Source: Pempheris klunzingeri
Taxonomy: Eukaryota; Chordata; Actinopteri; Acropomatiformes; Pempheridae
Reading direction: 5' to 3'
DNA: 64,000 bases
Assembly: GCF_042242105.1 (NCBI RefSeq)
Contig: NC_092020.1
Span: forward strand, 10,128,501 to 10,192,500
Positions 27,246-53,374 of the stretch are shown piece by piece; position 1 is the first letter of the stretch, and each line of letters opens with the position of its first letter. A model generated the notes under the pieces. It did no database searches. It saw only the letters and a program-made list of their open reading frames with translations, and was not told the origin of the DNA. The position numbers were made by a program, and so were the translations under genes.

Positions 27246-28412
27246 AGGAAAAGGGCTTGTAAGAACTCTTTAGGTTGTCTCTAAGGGTTGTCACATTGGA
27301 ATGCAGGATGAGGTCTATGTCAGGGAATTTATTAGCAGACAGACGATCGTGGCTGTTCTGCACTGATTCCATAATGTATGTGTTCAAAGTTCCTGGACAG
27401 CTCACAACGGTGCCTGCATGACACCAAGGTATGGTTCTCCAGCTTACACTAAAACTGTTTGGGATTCAGGAGGGTCTCCTGTCAGAAATGGAATCTAACA
27501 ATCAGAATTATGGGGCAGCTCCAGGTGTCGAGGCGTTGTGCAGAGTTCATATGAGAAAGTGGCTTTAGTGACGACGGGAAATCGGAAGTCATTTTTCAAT
27601 TCAGTTACTTCATAGAACACACCCATTTTGTTCCAAATCAGCTCACGGGTTAAAAAGTGGCTCTGCAAGGTCTAACAGTGGGGGTGCAGCCGGTCTGTGT
27701 GCTCAGGCACCTATACTCATGACTGCCTCTATGATCCTCCACACCTCCAACACAACACCGACTGAAAACCTAGTTAAAATGACTGTGTATTGTACAATTG
27801 GCACAAGAAACATTTGACACTATATCCACTTTTACGCTTCGCTTCATGCTTGTCTTTTTAAATCCACCCCAAAGCGTGACAGCTGACACCGTGTCTCCCC
27901 CCCATTGTCTTCACCAACCGTACGGTTGTATGGAAGTCAAGGAGAAAATGAGTCTACTTCTCACTTGATTTATTACCTCATTGTGCTGACTGGTTTATGG
28001 CCTCGGTCGTGAGTTTCAGGTCTTCTTCCACACAGCGTGATGCTCATTAAGTACATGACGGTCCTATTCAGAGGAAACTAGACAATAAAGCAGGGACAAT
28101 AAAGTGGGACTATCTTGAGATTAACTAATCTGACATGGTTTTAGATATCAAGATAGTAAAGCCAAACTGCAAATCGAAGGGTGACATCACGGTGGTCACG
28201 TCCACTTCTTTACAGCCAGTCTGTGCTTGTCTGTCGTGGCACTGACCGCCCTCCATACAGCAGGGTGACTTTCATTCTCCCCACCCTGTGCTCCAAAGGT
28301 CACAGTCAACACATGGAGAAAGTGATGATCTGGTACATTTAAACTTTTTGAATTCTCTCGCTGGTGCTAGTTCATACCTGTGTTTCTCCCTGCTTGTACA
28401 GGCCTAAAACAA

Positions 28413-28441
28413 TGCTGCTGCTGCTGCTGCTGCTGCTGCTG
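28413..28441. repeat. (CTG)n trinucleotide repeat
   Basis: About nine to ten CTG units in intergenic DNA. The poly-Leu open frame on the plus strand across it resembles a signal peptide only because of the repeat. Confidence 0.93.
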
Positions 28442-29438
28442 TGGGTTTGTGATAGTGTACTAACTCAGATAACCGCTGTCCTCAGTGTTAGACACAGCTC
28501 TCTATATCATCTCTCGCTTGGCAATGCCTCACAGAATTTATTCTACATTTATACACTAAAAATGCACAGCAGTCATCACAAACTGGGCAGGTTGCACATA
28601 GAGGGCAGCAGGTAGTTTCTCAGGAATACATTATGGAAGAGAGTTCACGTGTGGTTGAACTGCCAGTGATCTGTGTGCAATTTAACCTGTAACAGAGGAC
28701 CGGTGATGTTGATGGTATTTGATGGCTACACTGACAAGAAGCCCGTCATGATGTATCTCAAGGGCAGAGACTAACTTAAGTGATCCAACCAAGGTTCTAT
28801 ACTGATATTTAGGACCCGCTGTTTGAAACAGCAAACATACTGTGTATCTGCTACATTTGGTTGATTAATAAAGAAGTAGGTCATCTATAACTACTTGTTG
28901 GGGTTCCCACAGCTTCTCTACTGAAGCACCTTTCAAGGTGCATTTTCAGGCTTTTCCAGAGGTAAATCACACGTACTCGAATCACCGAGGTCCAACTCAT
29001 TTATCTAAAGTGAACTATTCAGTCATTAAGTTGTTTGTCATATCAAATGGGATTAGAATTTCAAGTAGTTTCAAGCACTTCATTCAAAATCCAAATACTT
29101 TTCAAACCTTGAAAACACTCCATGTGTGCAGCTGTGGCTCAGAGGCAGAGTGGGTCAAGACACGGAGCTCCTGGAGCAGCTTCAGTGTGTGTGTGTGACA
29201 GAACAGATTCCTCTAGGAATGATTTTTGAATGGGTAAACGAGGATGTAAATGTCGAAGCGCTTCGAGTAGTTGAAAATGATCAAAAAGGCGCTATGCAAA
29301 TACAGACAGACAATTCACATTAGCATTCAAGCCTTATCAAGGACTTCCATACAACCCTAACCCTGTCTATCGATGTCAATACCACAGTTAGTGTGAATCT
29401 GCGGACAGATGGCTCGTGCACGTTTCACATGATACATT

Positions 29439-29444
29439 TTTATT
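29439..29444 (-). terminator. ndufc1 poly(A) signal AATAAA
   Basis: A canonical minus-strand AATAAA about 270 nt past the ndufc1 stop codon. Confidence 0.6.
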
Positions 29445-29711
29445 TTACACAGGAATCAGAGTGAGGAATCAGGAAGAGCGGGAACAGAAGCGAGCACACA
29501 AGCGGGTGCCTCCATAGACGGGACTCGATGACCTCCTGCACAGGACAAGAAATGACAGAGCATCACGTTTCAGTTCTTCATCCATTAATAGATCTGATAT
29601 CCCCACACAAGGTGGCAGAATACCAGTGGTAATATGTGGCGATACAAGTGTCAGATCACAAAATGATGCTATACGTTGATGTGTGTAACAAGCAGACACT
29701 CACATAGCAGC

Positions 29712-31401
29712 TTAATTCAGGCCGTTCCTCACTTTGTACTCGTGTACATCTGTGCTGTGCTGCCTGAAGAGCTGTGGGTGGAAGATGTGCACCATGAGCC
29801 ATTTAAACGTACCACCTGCTTATATTAGAACATCCTTCATATTCAGCTACATCCCATAATAGTGTGGAAGCCCCCACTGCCTTCCAGATCTACGACAAAT
29901 GTGAGTTTATCTTGTGAGTGTAGCTGCTGATTTCAAACGGATTCATCTAGCACTGTGTGAGTTTTATTGCCACCTGGAACTGAATAAAAAAAATAAAGAG
30001 CCAAACTGCAACACGCAAATTGCAATGAGACGTCTCTTTAAAAGAACTACTCCATAGTTGGAATCGGGGAAACTTGGAGAAACCCAAAGACTTCTCCTTT
30101 CTCAATGAGAACATCACACCAAATACCGTTCAAAGTCCGGCCTCTCATCATGGTTTTGTCTCTAAAAGATGAGTCTACTGTAAAAGGTACTTTCAGAATT
30201 ATTACATTGGTGTGCTTGAAATGCAGCAGCGTCTTGTGTCCTAACCTGAAAAATAAAAATTGCGTGCTGCTCACCGATGCCCTCTCATAGGGGGGGAATT
30301 AGTGCTCCACACTTTGAGATACAGTGGCTGCTACATGGTGGACCAAGCGAAGTGTGCTCAAACTTTACTGAAGTGCTATGTGACTCGGACAAAGGTCTTT
30401 TCAATTTTGTATTTCAATATTTTGTATTGTTGTGACGACCTCTGTATCGCACTCTGGCACAACAATTTCCTCCGGGATAAATAAAGTCGGTCTTATTCTT
30501 ATTCTTATTTATTGTGCTGCAAGAGGTACATTTCTTGATAAATTAAGCAATGCTGTAAATGACATGGTTGGTGCATGGACAGTGTTTAGTTCCCATACCA
30601 ATCAGAGAAACCCCCTCAGTGCACTAACAACTTCTTAAAGCTTATATGTTATGGACACTCTGTGCCAGACACTGTGGTCATTTACCAGGCCCCAAAGAAA
30701 AGCAGACGATCCAAAGGCGAGACCCACGCGCAGCCAGTTGGGGTTAACAGTGTCATGCTTGGCGCTTGTAAAAGCAGATCTGGATCCAACTGAAAAACAC
30801 CAAGAGAACGAGAAAAAAAACAGTGTTTTCAATTAAAGAAATGAGTCTTGTCTTGGCAATGGAAATCAGTATCAGTGTAAGATGAATGAGCCCTTACAAA
30901 CCCACCGGAAGACAATGAGACCATTTATAAAACCAAATCATCCCACTGGACGTATTCCATTTCAATAATATTCTATTTTAATGGCATTTCAATTCAATAC
31001 ATCTCTACTCCCCACTGTTTGTTTAGGTGGAAGACGGCTGGAAGATGAGTGGAGACAATCTGGTCATTGGAAACACTACACAGTTCACATTAAGCTCGAC
31101 TTTACATGTGGGCTTTCCAATAAGCAGAAGCTTTAAACTGCACACGTTCTTCAGGATAATTGGCGTAAATAGCCCTTTAAAGGGGGAAGACCGCCTGTAT
31201 GGCAGCGATGCTACAAGAACGCTAAGCTAAGCTAAGCTAAGCTAAGCTAAGGTCAGGCTTCACAACAGACACGTTCACGATGTAAATATCTGGTCAAAAC
31301 GCGCGTCCTTCAAAATCAGAATGATGAGTTCGTCACCGCTGTGTTACCACCGTACCTTTGCTGAGGTGAACAGCTCTACACAACAGGCGGTTGAAAGTCA
31401 T
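29712..31401 (-). CDS. ndufc1: NADH:ubiquinone oxidoreductase subunit C1 (KFYI), 3 exons, 69 aa
   Basis: Small accessory subunit of mitochondrial respiratory complex I with one inner-membrane helix. Exons in transcript order: 31401-31356, 30789-30686, 29771-29712; 210 nt in frame with conserved phases. Residues 1-25 (MTFNRLLCRAVHLSK...) form a basic targeting sequence. PNWLRVGLAFGSSAFLWGLLF matches the family PDWLKVGFTLGTTVFLW block and is the membrane segment. The end, QHSTDVHEYKVRNGLN, matches the family C terminus. It starts divergently from naa15 with 924 bp between the two ATGs. Human NDUFC1 is 76 aa, so the length is normal. The short frame ending at 30635 that reads through the exon-2 donor should be ignored. 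Confidence 0.94.
30400..30525 (+). mobile_element. LINE 3' tail fragment with (TTATTC)n end
   Basis: ACAATTTCCTCCGGGATAAA then TAAAGT, followed by TTATTCTTATTCTTATT, is the tail pattern of fish LINE 3' ends. It lies in ndufc1 intron 2. No coding part remains. Confidence 0.5.
31221..31250. repeat. (GCTAA)6 pentanucleotide repeat
   Basis: Six exact GCTAA units in ndufc1 upstream of the exon 2 acceptor (intron 1). Confidence 0.95.
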
Positions 31402-32325
31402 TTTTGCCCACAGTCCGGCTCCCAGCAGCCGATTAGCGATCCTGTCACACGGCGGTCGATTAAACTTCCTGGCAGGAATGAGTTGATGAACCCGGCGTCA
31501 TCGATAAGTCGCTCCAAAACTTGGCATCGTTCGCGCTACAGAATTAAACTTGCTTTGTTTGCTGCACCAAAAATAACTACTAAATGAATTATTTTTATGC
31601 ATGGCTTTCTGGCAAATGCCAACGATGCAGACGTATTTAGGCACGTGTTAAGAACATTTTAAATCTTTTAACGTTAGTTCATATTAAACAAACCAAAAGT
31701 CCAGTTTTTTTTCTCTCTTTAAAAAAAAAACACCTTCCATCCCCTCTGCCGCTTTTCACCAACTACACTTCTTGGATGATGCTACGAGGAATAGATATTC
31801 TAAAAACACGTGATTCTGGTGAATAAGAGTTGTCTATGTACCCACTTAAACAACCTATCCAAAATAATCAGTGAACTAGTTTTCACTCCTCCAAGTCTGA
31901 TCATTCAGACATTTCGAAATGAGATGAATGTCGGTGGAATTTGGGTTGAACGGGTTTCGAGTCCAGCAGCCGGGTGTGAGGCATCCTGTGCGCACAGGCA
32001 TCCAACATGCTCCTTATTTTTTCTGTTTAATGCTGTGACACGTTCGGCTTCCTTTCATTGACTGCACCGCTCAGTGCCATCCTTCCCACAGGAACCATCT
32101 ACTCCCCGCTACATCTCCGCTGCGCTCGCCCGTGTTCCGACACGCAGACTCAATCGGCACGGTCTGACCCGGAGGAGAAGCACGTCGGCCATTTTGCTCG
32201 GAAGGGGGCCTCCGCTTCAACACGTGAGAGAGAGGAGCCTGAAGAGACCGAACCAGCCCGGGATCTCGGACTCCAAGAGGATATTATTCATGTGTGAACC
32301 GACAGAGGCATAGGAAGCCAGCACA
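31402..32325. promoter_or_regulatory. Divergent ndufc1 / naa15 promoter region
   Basis: 924 bp between two oppositely directed start codons. The naa15 side (32080-32290) is CpG-rich and contains GGCCATTTTG (32187-32196), a good reverse match to the YY1 AAAATGGC core common near housekeeping gene starts. No TATA box was convincing. The function as a shared promoter is inferred from arrangement. Confidence 0.55.
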
Positions 32326-45671
<13,346 letters not shown>

Positions 45672-46094
45672 CCTCTGAGAAAAGGGAAGAGGAGGAGGAG
45701 CGAACACGCCGTCAGACGCCCTAGACCGCCAACACCCCCACTCCCCCGGTCTCTGGGCAGTGGCTGCTGTGAGTCGCCCCCACATTGCACTGATCTGGAT
45801 GGACTGAGCGCCACAGGAAAGGGAGCTGGCACACAGAGGAAGACGATGCCCATTTAACTTTTTTAAACCATAAAAAGGCCCTGTCCACAGTTGTTCTGTA
45901 ACTGAAAAAATGCAGTCTGGGGAGGCAAAAGAGGATTCTGGGAAAAGTGGACATTGGCTGGCTAAAGATGGCTTCTGTAAACACAGTCTAGGTTTTTTTA
46001 ACTCCTGTGTTTTCACGCCATGTCCTTCTTGAAGGTGCATCTGCTTCTCACATTTTTAAAAGTAATTTATATATTACAAACTGACAAAAGGATT

Positions 46095-46100
46095 AATAAA
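46095..46100 (+). terminator. naa15 poly(A) signal AATAAA
   Basis: A canonical AATAAA 424 nt past the naa15 stop codon on the plus strand. Confidence 0.75.
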
Positions 46101-46536
46101 ACAATGTTTGCAAAACCAAATGGTACCATTGTGATGGTGGTGGTGATGTTGGAGGTGTTCAGAATGTGAGCTGTGGATGTTCCAGGGAAGTAGTCGTAAA
46201 CAGCCTCCAGAGGCTGAGAGGGCAGGAAGGAGCTGAGTGACACACAAACGACAAAGACTTCACACCGGGTGGGAAAAGGCCTGATGGTATCCCATGGAAA
46301 CCACTTGTTTCCAGCATTTGTAAGTCGGGCCAAGTCGAGCACGCCGTCAACCTGCTCCTGGTTATCAACCATCAAACTAGGCTGAATAAATCTGGTATTC
46401 TAAGAGTCATTTGAATTGAGATCCACATAAAACAGGCAAGACTTTATATAATGTTACAGTGCTGTGCGTTCATCAGTCAGTGAGGTTAACCGCTGCAGCA
46501 GCAGCATCATCATCATCATCATCATCATCTCCATAG

Positions 46537-46625
46537 AGCGCTGAGCAGAGAGGACACAGTCTGAGTCCTGAGAAAGGTGTGGTCCTGATTCAGGTAGGTG
46601 GTGATGAACTCTGGGAAATGTCTTT
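46537..46625 (-). pseudogene. Partial duplicate of malate synthase terminal exon
   Basis: The minus strand encodes [18 protein letters not shown], identical to the protein from 51411-51582. The copy then skips the segment coding [11 protein letters not shown] and rejoins at ACTCAG, with matching sequence continuing past the original stop (CGCTGAGCAGAGAGGA against CGCTGAGGAGAGAGGA). No upstream exons are nearby. It is a broken fragment, with the in-frame PRL end lost. Confidence 0.85.
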
Positions 46626-46674
46626 CATCTCAAACAGGAAAAGAAAAACCATCCATCATCTATAACTCTTATCC

Positions 46675-46880
46675 TTAAGGGTGGGGGGCTGGAGCCAATC
46701 TCAGCTGACTGGGTGAGCAGCATGGTCCACCCTGCTGGACTGGCTGCCATCCAATCACAGGACCAACAGACAGACACTCTTGCTTACACTCGACATGCAA
46801 ACTCCACACAGAGAGGCTTCAGGCTCAAAGTGCAAAGCAGCAGGTTAGAACCTGGAACCTTCTTGCTCTTCTCTTACTGC
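46675..46880 (+). mobile_element. Common fish interspersed repeat fragment
   Basis: GGCTGGAGCCAATCTCAGCT followed later by ACATGCAAACTCCACACAGA matches the two halves of a very widespread fish repeat. The middle is shortened. Class not resolved. Confidence 0.5.
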
Positions 46881-47026
46881 ACCACTGTGCTGGAGAACAG
46901 ACATAAATAGTCGTTCATAGTAAATCAACCTCACGAGACACTAAGTCCAAGTTCTGATATATCACAACAACAAACAACATTCTGCCTCACTTGAATGAGT
47001 TCTATCTGACTTTTACCTCTATCTCA

Positions 47027-47733
47027 TACACTACTCACAAAAAGTTAGGGATATTCGGCTTTCAGGTGAAATATATGGAAAATGTAAAAAGTGAATGCTA
47101 CAGTGATATTATATCATGAAAGTAGGGCATTTAAGTAGAAGCATGCAATGGTCATTTCTTCATCTTAAACAATTTATTGAAAGAAAAGTTAACAACAGTG
47201 GTAGGTATACCACAACAAAAAATGTTCAGTGTCTCAATAAATTGGGATGTGGCCAAAGGACGTCCACTCCTCTCCTTTCTGTGACTCTTCCAGTCTCTGT
47301 ATCACTGTTACAACCTCCTGATGACACTCTGTGACCCTCTAAGCTCAGTGAACACCTCCGTCTGAGGACTTCCTGTTTGAAGCCTCCAGTGTTGAGGTGC
47401 TGCTGATCAACTGTTAGGTGTCGTCTTGGTCTCATGATGTCAGAATGTGAACAGCACGACGAGGAGGACTGTTTAAATACCAATTCTAACTGAAGCAGGA
47501 AATGTATTGGTGGATTCATGGATCAAACCTGTTGTGAATGTTGCTGTTAAGCTTCTTGTTAGAGAACAGCAACTTGTGCATAAAGTACTGAGACACTGAA
47601 CAGTTGGACATGTGCATTCAAAAGTTTAGAGAAGGTCACATTAAGTTCACCTGGAAAGGTTAGAATGCATTTTAGGTTCATCCTGAAATTTCACCTGAAA
47701 GCCGAATATCCCTAACTTTTTGTGAGTAGTGTA
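47027..47733 (-). mobile_element. Tc1-like non-autonomous element, copy B (complete)
   Basis: 707 bp bounded by perfect 46-bp inverted repeats that include the TA target: TACACTACTCACAAAAAG at the left, with its reverse complement at the right. Minus-strand frames encode a decayed Tc1 transposase N terminus, MRPRRHLT and then, with a frame change, the HTH-type block [12 protein letters not shown]...RSGRPLA (clearest in copy C). The catalytic DDE region is absent. Most intact of three copies. Confidence 0.9.
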
Positions 47734-49066
47734 GTTGTGACTTACAAGAACTCAAATCAAAAGTGGAAGATAGGATGAAACCTGTCGGACCAAGGGGCCG
47801 ACGAAAAGTTTATTTCATTCAGTGAAACTTAATACTGGACATCATAGCATTTACAAATGTAGAACTGATGGGACGGCTTTAGATAAAGAAACAGTGGAGT
47901 GAATTCTATTTTGTTGAAGTCCTCATAGACCAGGTCCCCGGCCAGTGTCCATATTTACAGGCCAACAGCATACAGATCCACACGTCGACTGCAGAGCTGA
48001 ATGCATATTCACGCAGAGGTGTCAGCTACAGACCGATGACGTTATCATCCTGTATGTCTGTGCTGAGTTACAGAACACCATATGATAACAGTGTCTCTGC
48101 ACTGTCTGACCCCAATGTTCCTGTGAGCCGTGGGTCCCAGAGGAGAACGTACGAATCCTCTGGACTCAGGAAGCAGCCGTTCCTGTTCCTGTTCACATCT
48201 CACACTGGTCCGATCTTCAGACCAACACACATGGGTCTGATGTGAGGCCTGAGTAAGACGGGTGCTCACAGTGTTCCAGGCTCCTCCCACACCCCGACAC
48301 TAACACCTGTCTGATGTGTAGTGTCTGATATGTGCCTTTAGTGAGTATAATTATGTATGTAGTGTCTGATATGTGCCTTTAGGGCATATGGTGTTAGTAG
48401 TGTTCATTGTTTCTATGTTTCTGATCTGTGATCGATTATCTGGAGACAGACAGACTGGGAACTGCCTGACCTAGGCAGGGGAGATCTGACCTTTGCTCCC
48501 CCCCCTCTAGATACCGGGGGATGGTGTCCTTCTGATATATCATTTTACCTGTAAAAAACAAAGAACAGAGCTGTGATATGGATGAAAGCCAGATGTCGAG
48601 CTAGGTGGTCAAAGGGGTATAAAGAAGTGACCAGCCGTCAAAGTCCTGACGTGTGGCTGAACAGACGTCAGCTTTAGGTGCAGATCAGTTTATTCCTGGG
48701 CTTTGTCTTTAGAAGCCCAGTCTCACACAGGTGTGTGGTATCACACCAGGCTGTCCTGCTCCCCAGAGCTGATGCTCCTCCGTCTGGACAGCTTGTTTGT
48801 GTTCTGCTAGCAAGCTGCTCCAACATCTTCAGCCTCACTCTCAGTGTTGTCGGACAAAGAAATCACGTTCAGTTGTGTAGCTGCTTTCTCACCAACCATC
48901 ACTCCATCACATCCATCACTTTGGCAGCAGCTAAAATCAGATCCTCCCTGGTGGCGCGTGGCTTCCTGGTTTTTGTGATTAGCTTTGCTACTCGGTCGGC
49001 CATTTGTGCTTTTCTTTGGCGTTTTCACTCCTGGTTCCGGTGTTGCACCACATTTTGATTCTGTGC

Positions 49067-49828
49067 CTCACCCTGACATCCTCACCCTGACATCCTCCCC
49101 CTGACATCCTCACCCTGACATCCTCACCCTGACATCCTCCCCCTGACATCCTCACCCTGACATCCTCCCCCTGACATCCTCACCCTGGCATCCTCCCCCT
49201 GACACCCTCCCCCTGACACCCTCCCCCTGACATCCTCCCCCTGACACCCTCCCCCTGACATCCTCACCCTGACATCCTCCCCCTGACACCCTCACCCTGA
49301 CACCCTGGCATCCTCACCCTGACATCCTCCCCCTGTCATCCTCCCCCTGACAACCTCAACCTGGCATCCTCACCCTGACATCCTCCCCCTGACACCCTCC
49401 CCCTGACACTCTCCCCCTGACATCCTCCCCCTGACACCCTCCCCCTGACATCCTCCCCCTGACACCCTCCCCCTGACATCCTCACCCTGACATCCTCCCC
49501 CTGACACCCTCACCCTGACACCCTGGCATCCTCACCCTGACATCCTCCCCCTGACACCCTCCCCCTGACACCCTCCCCCTGACATCCTCCCCCTGGCATC
49601 CTCACCCTGACACCCTCCCCCTGACATCCTCACCCTGACATCCTCCCCCTGACATCCACACCCTGACATCCTCACCCTGACATCCTCCCCCTGACATCCA
49701 CACCCTGACATCCTCACCCTGGCATCCTCACCCTGACACCCTCCCCTTGACATCCTCCCCCTGACATCCTCACCCTGGCATCCTCACCCTGACATCCTCA
49801 CCCTGGCATCCTCCCCCTGACATCACCC
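49067..49828. repeat. 14-bp minisatellite, about 54 copies
   Basis: The unit is CCCTGACATCCTC(A/C), with GACACC and GGCATC variants. A shorter unit (CACCCTGGCA) recurs at 49301 and 49519 within a larger repeated block, indicating higher-order duplication. The minus strand is strongly G-rich (GGGGGAGG per unit) and stop-free, which creates a spurious open frame. Confidence 0.97.
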
Positions 49829-51049
49829 TTTCACTCCTTCTGCTGACAAACCTAACCTACACTGTCACGGTCACAGACTCCGATGGGTAACCAAATATGA
49901 CGCGACACCTTCCAAAAATAAGTCCGATAAATAAAGAATAGCACTTAAACACTTCCCTATGGCTGTGTTTTATTAGGGTCTGAGCCATCCAGCGAGGCCC
50001 TATTGCAATAATAACAAGAAGAAGAATTCTTATTGTTGTTACATTTATTGGGACTCTTCACAGGGGAAAACGAGGTGCAAGGGATGCTCAACAAGTCATG
50101 ATGTGTTAGTAGAAAAACTGAACAGAGGAGCTGACAGATGTTTTCTAAACCACTTGCTCTGGAAGTGACAAATCAAATTGAGAATCCCTCAGATCTCCAG
50201 TCCTCCTTCTGCTCTCCTCCTTCTTCCATCATTAACAAAAAGAGGGATAGACAAACCTTCAGGTCTCTCTGGGGCCACATCTCTTTGGACCTAGAATTGA
50301 CCTACAGTAGTTTTCTGAACTAGGAGGAAGATGTGGCTGCTCAGGCTTTGTTCAACAGGGATATTAAACTTCAGTGGCTTTATATATTTATATATATATA
50401 TAAACATTTTTGGGCTTAAGATCTGAAGCTTCTGAATTTCTAGCTGTGTGACTGTTATCTCTCTGTTGAAAACTGTTGAGCCTTGAATATCTGGACTGTG
50501 TGAAATATTTTAAAACGTTTGCATTTATGTTGTTTGAATAATTTGTTTGATCTAATACTAATCTAATATTGGAACTCGTGATGCTTGGCTGTGGTTCTCA
50601 CTCATAATTTCTTGTAGAGACCCTTTAAATAAACACAAACCTTCAAAATAAATGTTATAGTCTATGCTTAAATGTGAAATGGGCCTCCAAGTTTCGATCT
50701 TTGTCTGGTTTAGCAATGAAGACCTTGTTCCATGGTTGTTGTGTCTCCTTTCTATCCATGCATTCTTTAAACATAAAAACAGAGATAAAGCTCTACTGAG
50801 AGAGAGACCATCACTTCTGGGTGATTCCTTTAACTCCACTGAGTGGACAGCATCACTGACCTCTGAACATAAAGGACTAAACAGTTATGTCAGTTTGCCA
50901 GCAGGACTTCAGATCAACTGGTTCATGAGGTTACGTGTGACGGATTCCCAGAAACACAAAGTTCAGCAGGTTAGAATGTTGCTCAGTTTATCTACTCACA
51001 TGTTCATACATGAAACAGAAAACAGAGGTAGAAAATATTACATGTGCAA

Positions 51050-51055
51050 TTTATT
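51050..51055 (-). terminator. Malate synthase poly(A) signal AATAAA
   Basis: A minus-strand AATAAA about 360 nt past the stop codon at 51411. Confidence 0.5.
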
Positions 51056-51155
51056 TTACAGTTTGAGTGTGACCTACAGTAACATTACTTATTAATGCTA
51101 ACTCCACATTTGTCTTCCTTGCTACCTGCTGGTGCTGCAGCCACAGAGCCTTCAC

Positions 51156-51174
51156 CCCCCCCCCCCCCCCCCCC
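51156..51174. repeat. Poly-C run
   Basis: A homopolymer of about 19 C in the malate synthase 3' UTR region; a likely sequencing error site. Confidence 0.9.
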
Positions 51175-51410
51175 AGTGTCTGGTCTGCTTCCACAAAGGA
51201 GGAGAGTGTAACCAACAATGGACCACTTTCATATATGGACCTGGGGCTTATTTTTATCATCAGACCTTCTGATGTTCTTCAACTAACTGATCAAATCTAG
51301 AAAGGATCAAAAATGTCTGAGTGCTAATTGCGACTTTGAAACTTCCTCGAAGTGTGTTTTGTATAGAGAGCGCTGAGGAGAGAGGAGGACGCGGTCTTCC
51401 AGCCGGACCT

Positions 51411-53322
51411 TCACAGTCTGGGTCGGGGCACGCCTGAGTCCACGGCCTCCACCCGTCCAGAGCTCTGGGAGCTGAGAAAGGTGTGGTCCTGATTCAGGTA
51501 GGTGGTGATGAACTCTGGGAAATGTCTCTTTAGGACCAGCTCCAGGAACATGTCTGCTGCTGTGTGTAACCTCTGTTTATGTCTGGAAAAGACAGAGAGA
51601 CAGAAGACGTGAACCTCTGAGCCACCGTGCAGACAGACGACTACAGAGGCTCATCGCAAACAGGAACAGAAAAACCAAAAACTTTCCTCTGGTGGGCCTT
51701 TCATCAACTCTCAAACCTCAAATCTATGCATGTGATCCCACCAGAAGCCCCCTTCACGTGATTTGGAGACTGAATCCAGAAGTAGTAGATGTTGGAGAGA
51801 AATAACCTGTTGGCCCGCTGTGTTTGTGGCCGCTCTGTGAGAACTGTCTGTTTCTTCTTTTTGGTCTGGTTCTTTTAATGTGTGGAAGCACAACTCTGAA
51901 CATTAGATCTGACACAGTTCACCATTTTGACAGCTTTTTAAGTGTTGATCAACGTGTCCAGACACTCACAACAGCAAACACCAATAATGGAACTGTGTCC
52001 ATAGGCATATGTAACGGGACAGTCTGAGAGCCCAGGCCCACCATCCACCCTGCTCACTATCTTATTTGCAAGTGTCTAGTCCATAGACAAGCCCAAGGTG
52101 GATGCGGATTATGGAACTGTAACAGTCTTGCTGACTGCAACATGGCCACCCCCCGGGTACTATCAGAGCTCTATGTTTTCCACATGGACAGGAGAGCAGT
52201 GCTGGAGTCTATTTCCACAGGTACAATCATTTGTTGTTAGGTGGAGGACTGGAGGCACCTTTCAACAACTGACCTCAGCTGGCTTCACTTTATTTAGATA
52301 TAATAAAATAAAATTAGATAAATAGATGCAGACAAAAATTGAAGTCCCCCCCCCCCCGCTCTTCTGCTCATGCTTCTCTCACTCTCCCTGGTGTCTCAGG
52401 CCAGCCTATGCTAGATAAGACCTCTCCCTCCCCCCCTGGGTAAGCTGATCATTAAGGTGACGTTAGGTTATAAGTTATTTTATTATTAACTGACACACTG
52501 AGGTCCTTGATGATGTTGCCTGCCACTGAACGCAGAGGTGCCATTACTGAGGCGAGCACCAGGAAAAGCTGTCACCATCACACCTGAGAGGAAGCAACTT
52601 AACGGTGAGTCTCTATTACCCCCCCCCCCCACACACCCCCTTTTCCCTCTGTTAGTCACCATTAGGTTTTACTGGACACTTCAGTGCTTGCCGAGCTGGG
52701 CCCTCAGGAACATTTAATGGCACTGCTTCAGTTACTCCACACTGACCTGTTGTGTTGTTTCCTTCGATACAACAGCTGAGTAATCAATGAGTCCATTTTC
52801 TACTGCTGTGTGTCGCTGTTTCCTCCTCTGTGAAGTGTCTTAGTTCAGTGATAATGCATCACACTACAGGTCATTTAAGTCAAGCAACGTTACATCTGAC
52901 ACTAAAGTTATGTTGAAGTCAAAGACAGGGTATATTTTGCTGTAACTGGCCCTTGCTCATCTTGAATTAAAAGCCCAGAACAGGGATGGTAACCCTGAAA
53001 TTCCACCAGGAATGTCTGCAACGTTATCAGCTGCTATCAGCTGGTATCTACACAGATCGAGAGCGCAGTGAAAACATGAAGAATATCAAACATTTTTCTC
53101 AAAAGAGAGCATGGGGCATATCATTTAGAGAAAAATACAATGCTGCTAGAGTCAGTGATCCAGCAGGGACACATGTTCAGGAGTGTCTGCTTACCTGACA
53201 GAGGGACACAGAGCACTGAGCTCCAGCATGACCTCTCCGGTGAGCTCAGTCACCAGCCGCCTGCTCACTACTCTGCTGTCATCCTCCAGCTGAGTCTGAT
53301 GACGGATCCACTGCCACACCTG

Positions 53323-53374
<52 letters not shown>

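Larger units (their letters stand above)
27061..29438. other. Intergenic mgarp-ndufc1: no gene recognised
   Basis: Contains a perfect hairpin (27191-27245) and a CTG/TGC trinucleotide run (28413-28441). No exon is supported. Confidence 0.5.
46101..51049. other. Intergenic naa15 - malate synthase
   Basis: No intact gene. It holds a partial malate synthase exon duplicate (46537-46625), a (CAT)n run (46505-46530), an old repeat (46675-46880), a Tc1-like element (47027-47733) and a 14-bp minisatellite (49067-49828). The remaining stretches (47.8-49.0 and 49.9-51.0 kb) show no supported feature. Confidence 0.6.

Noticed and set aside
28364-28615. Open frame starting with a poly-Leu stretch resembling a signal peptide
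   Set aside because: The Leu run is a CTG microsatellite and the rest has no domain or splice context.
49532-49753. 73-codon minus-strand frame of Gly/Cys/Gln repeats
   Set aside because: It is a translation of the 14-bp minisatellite.
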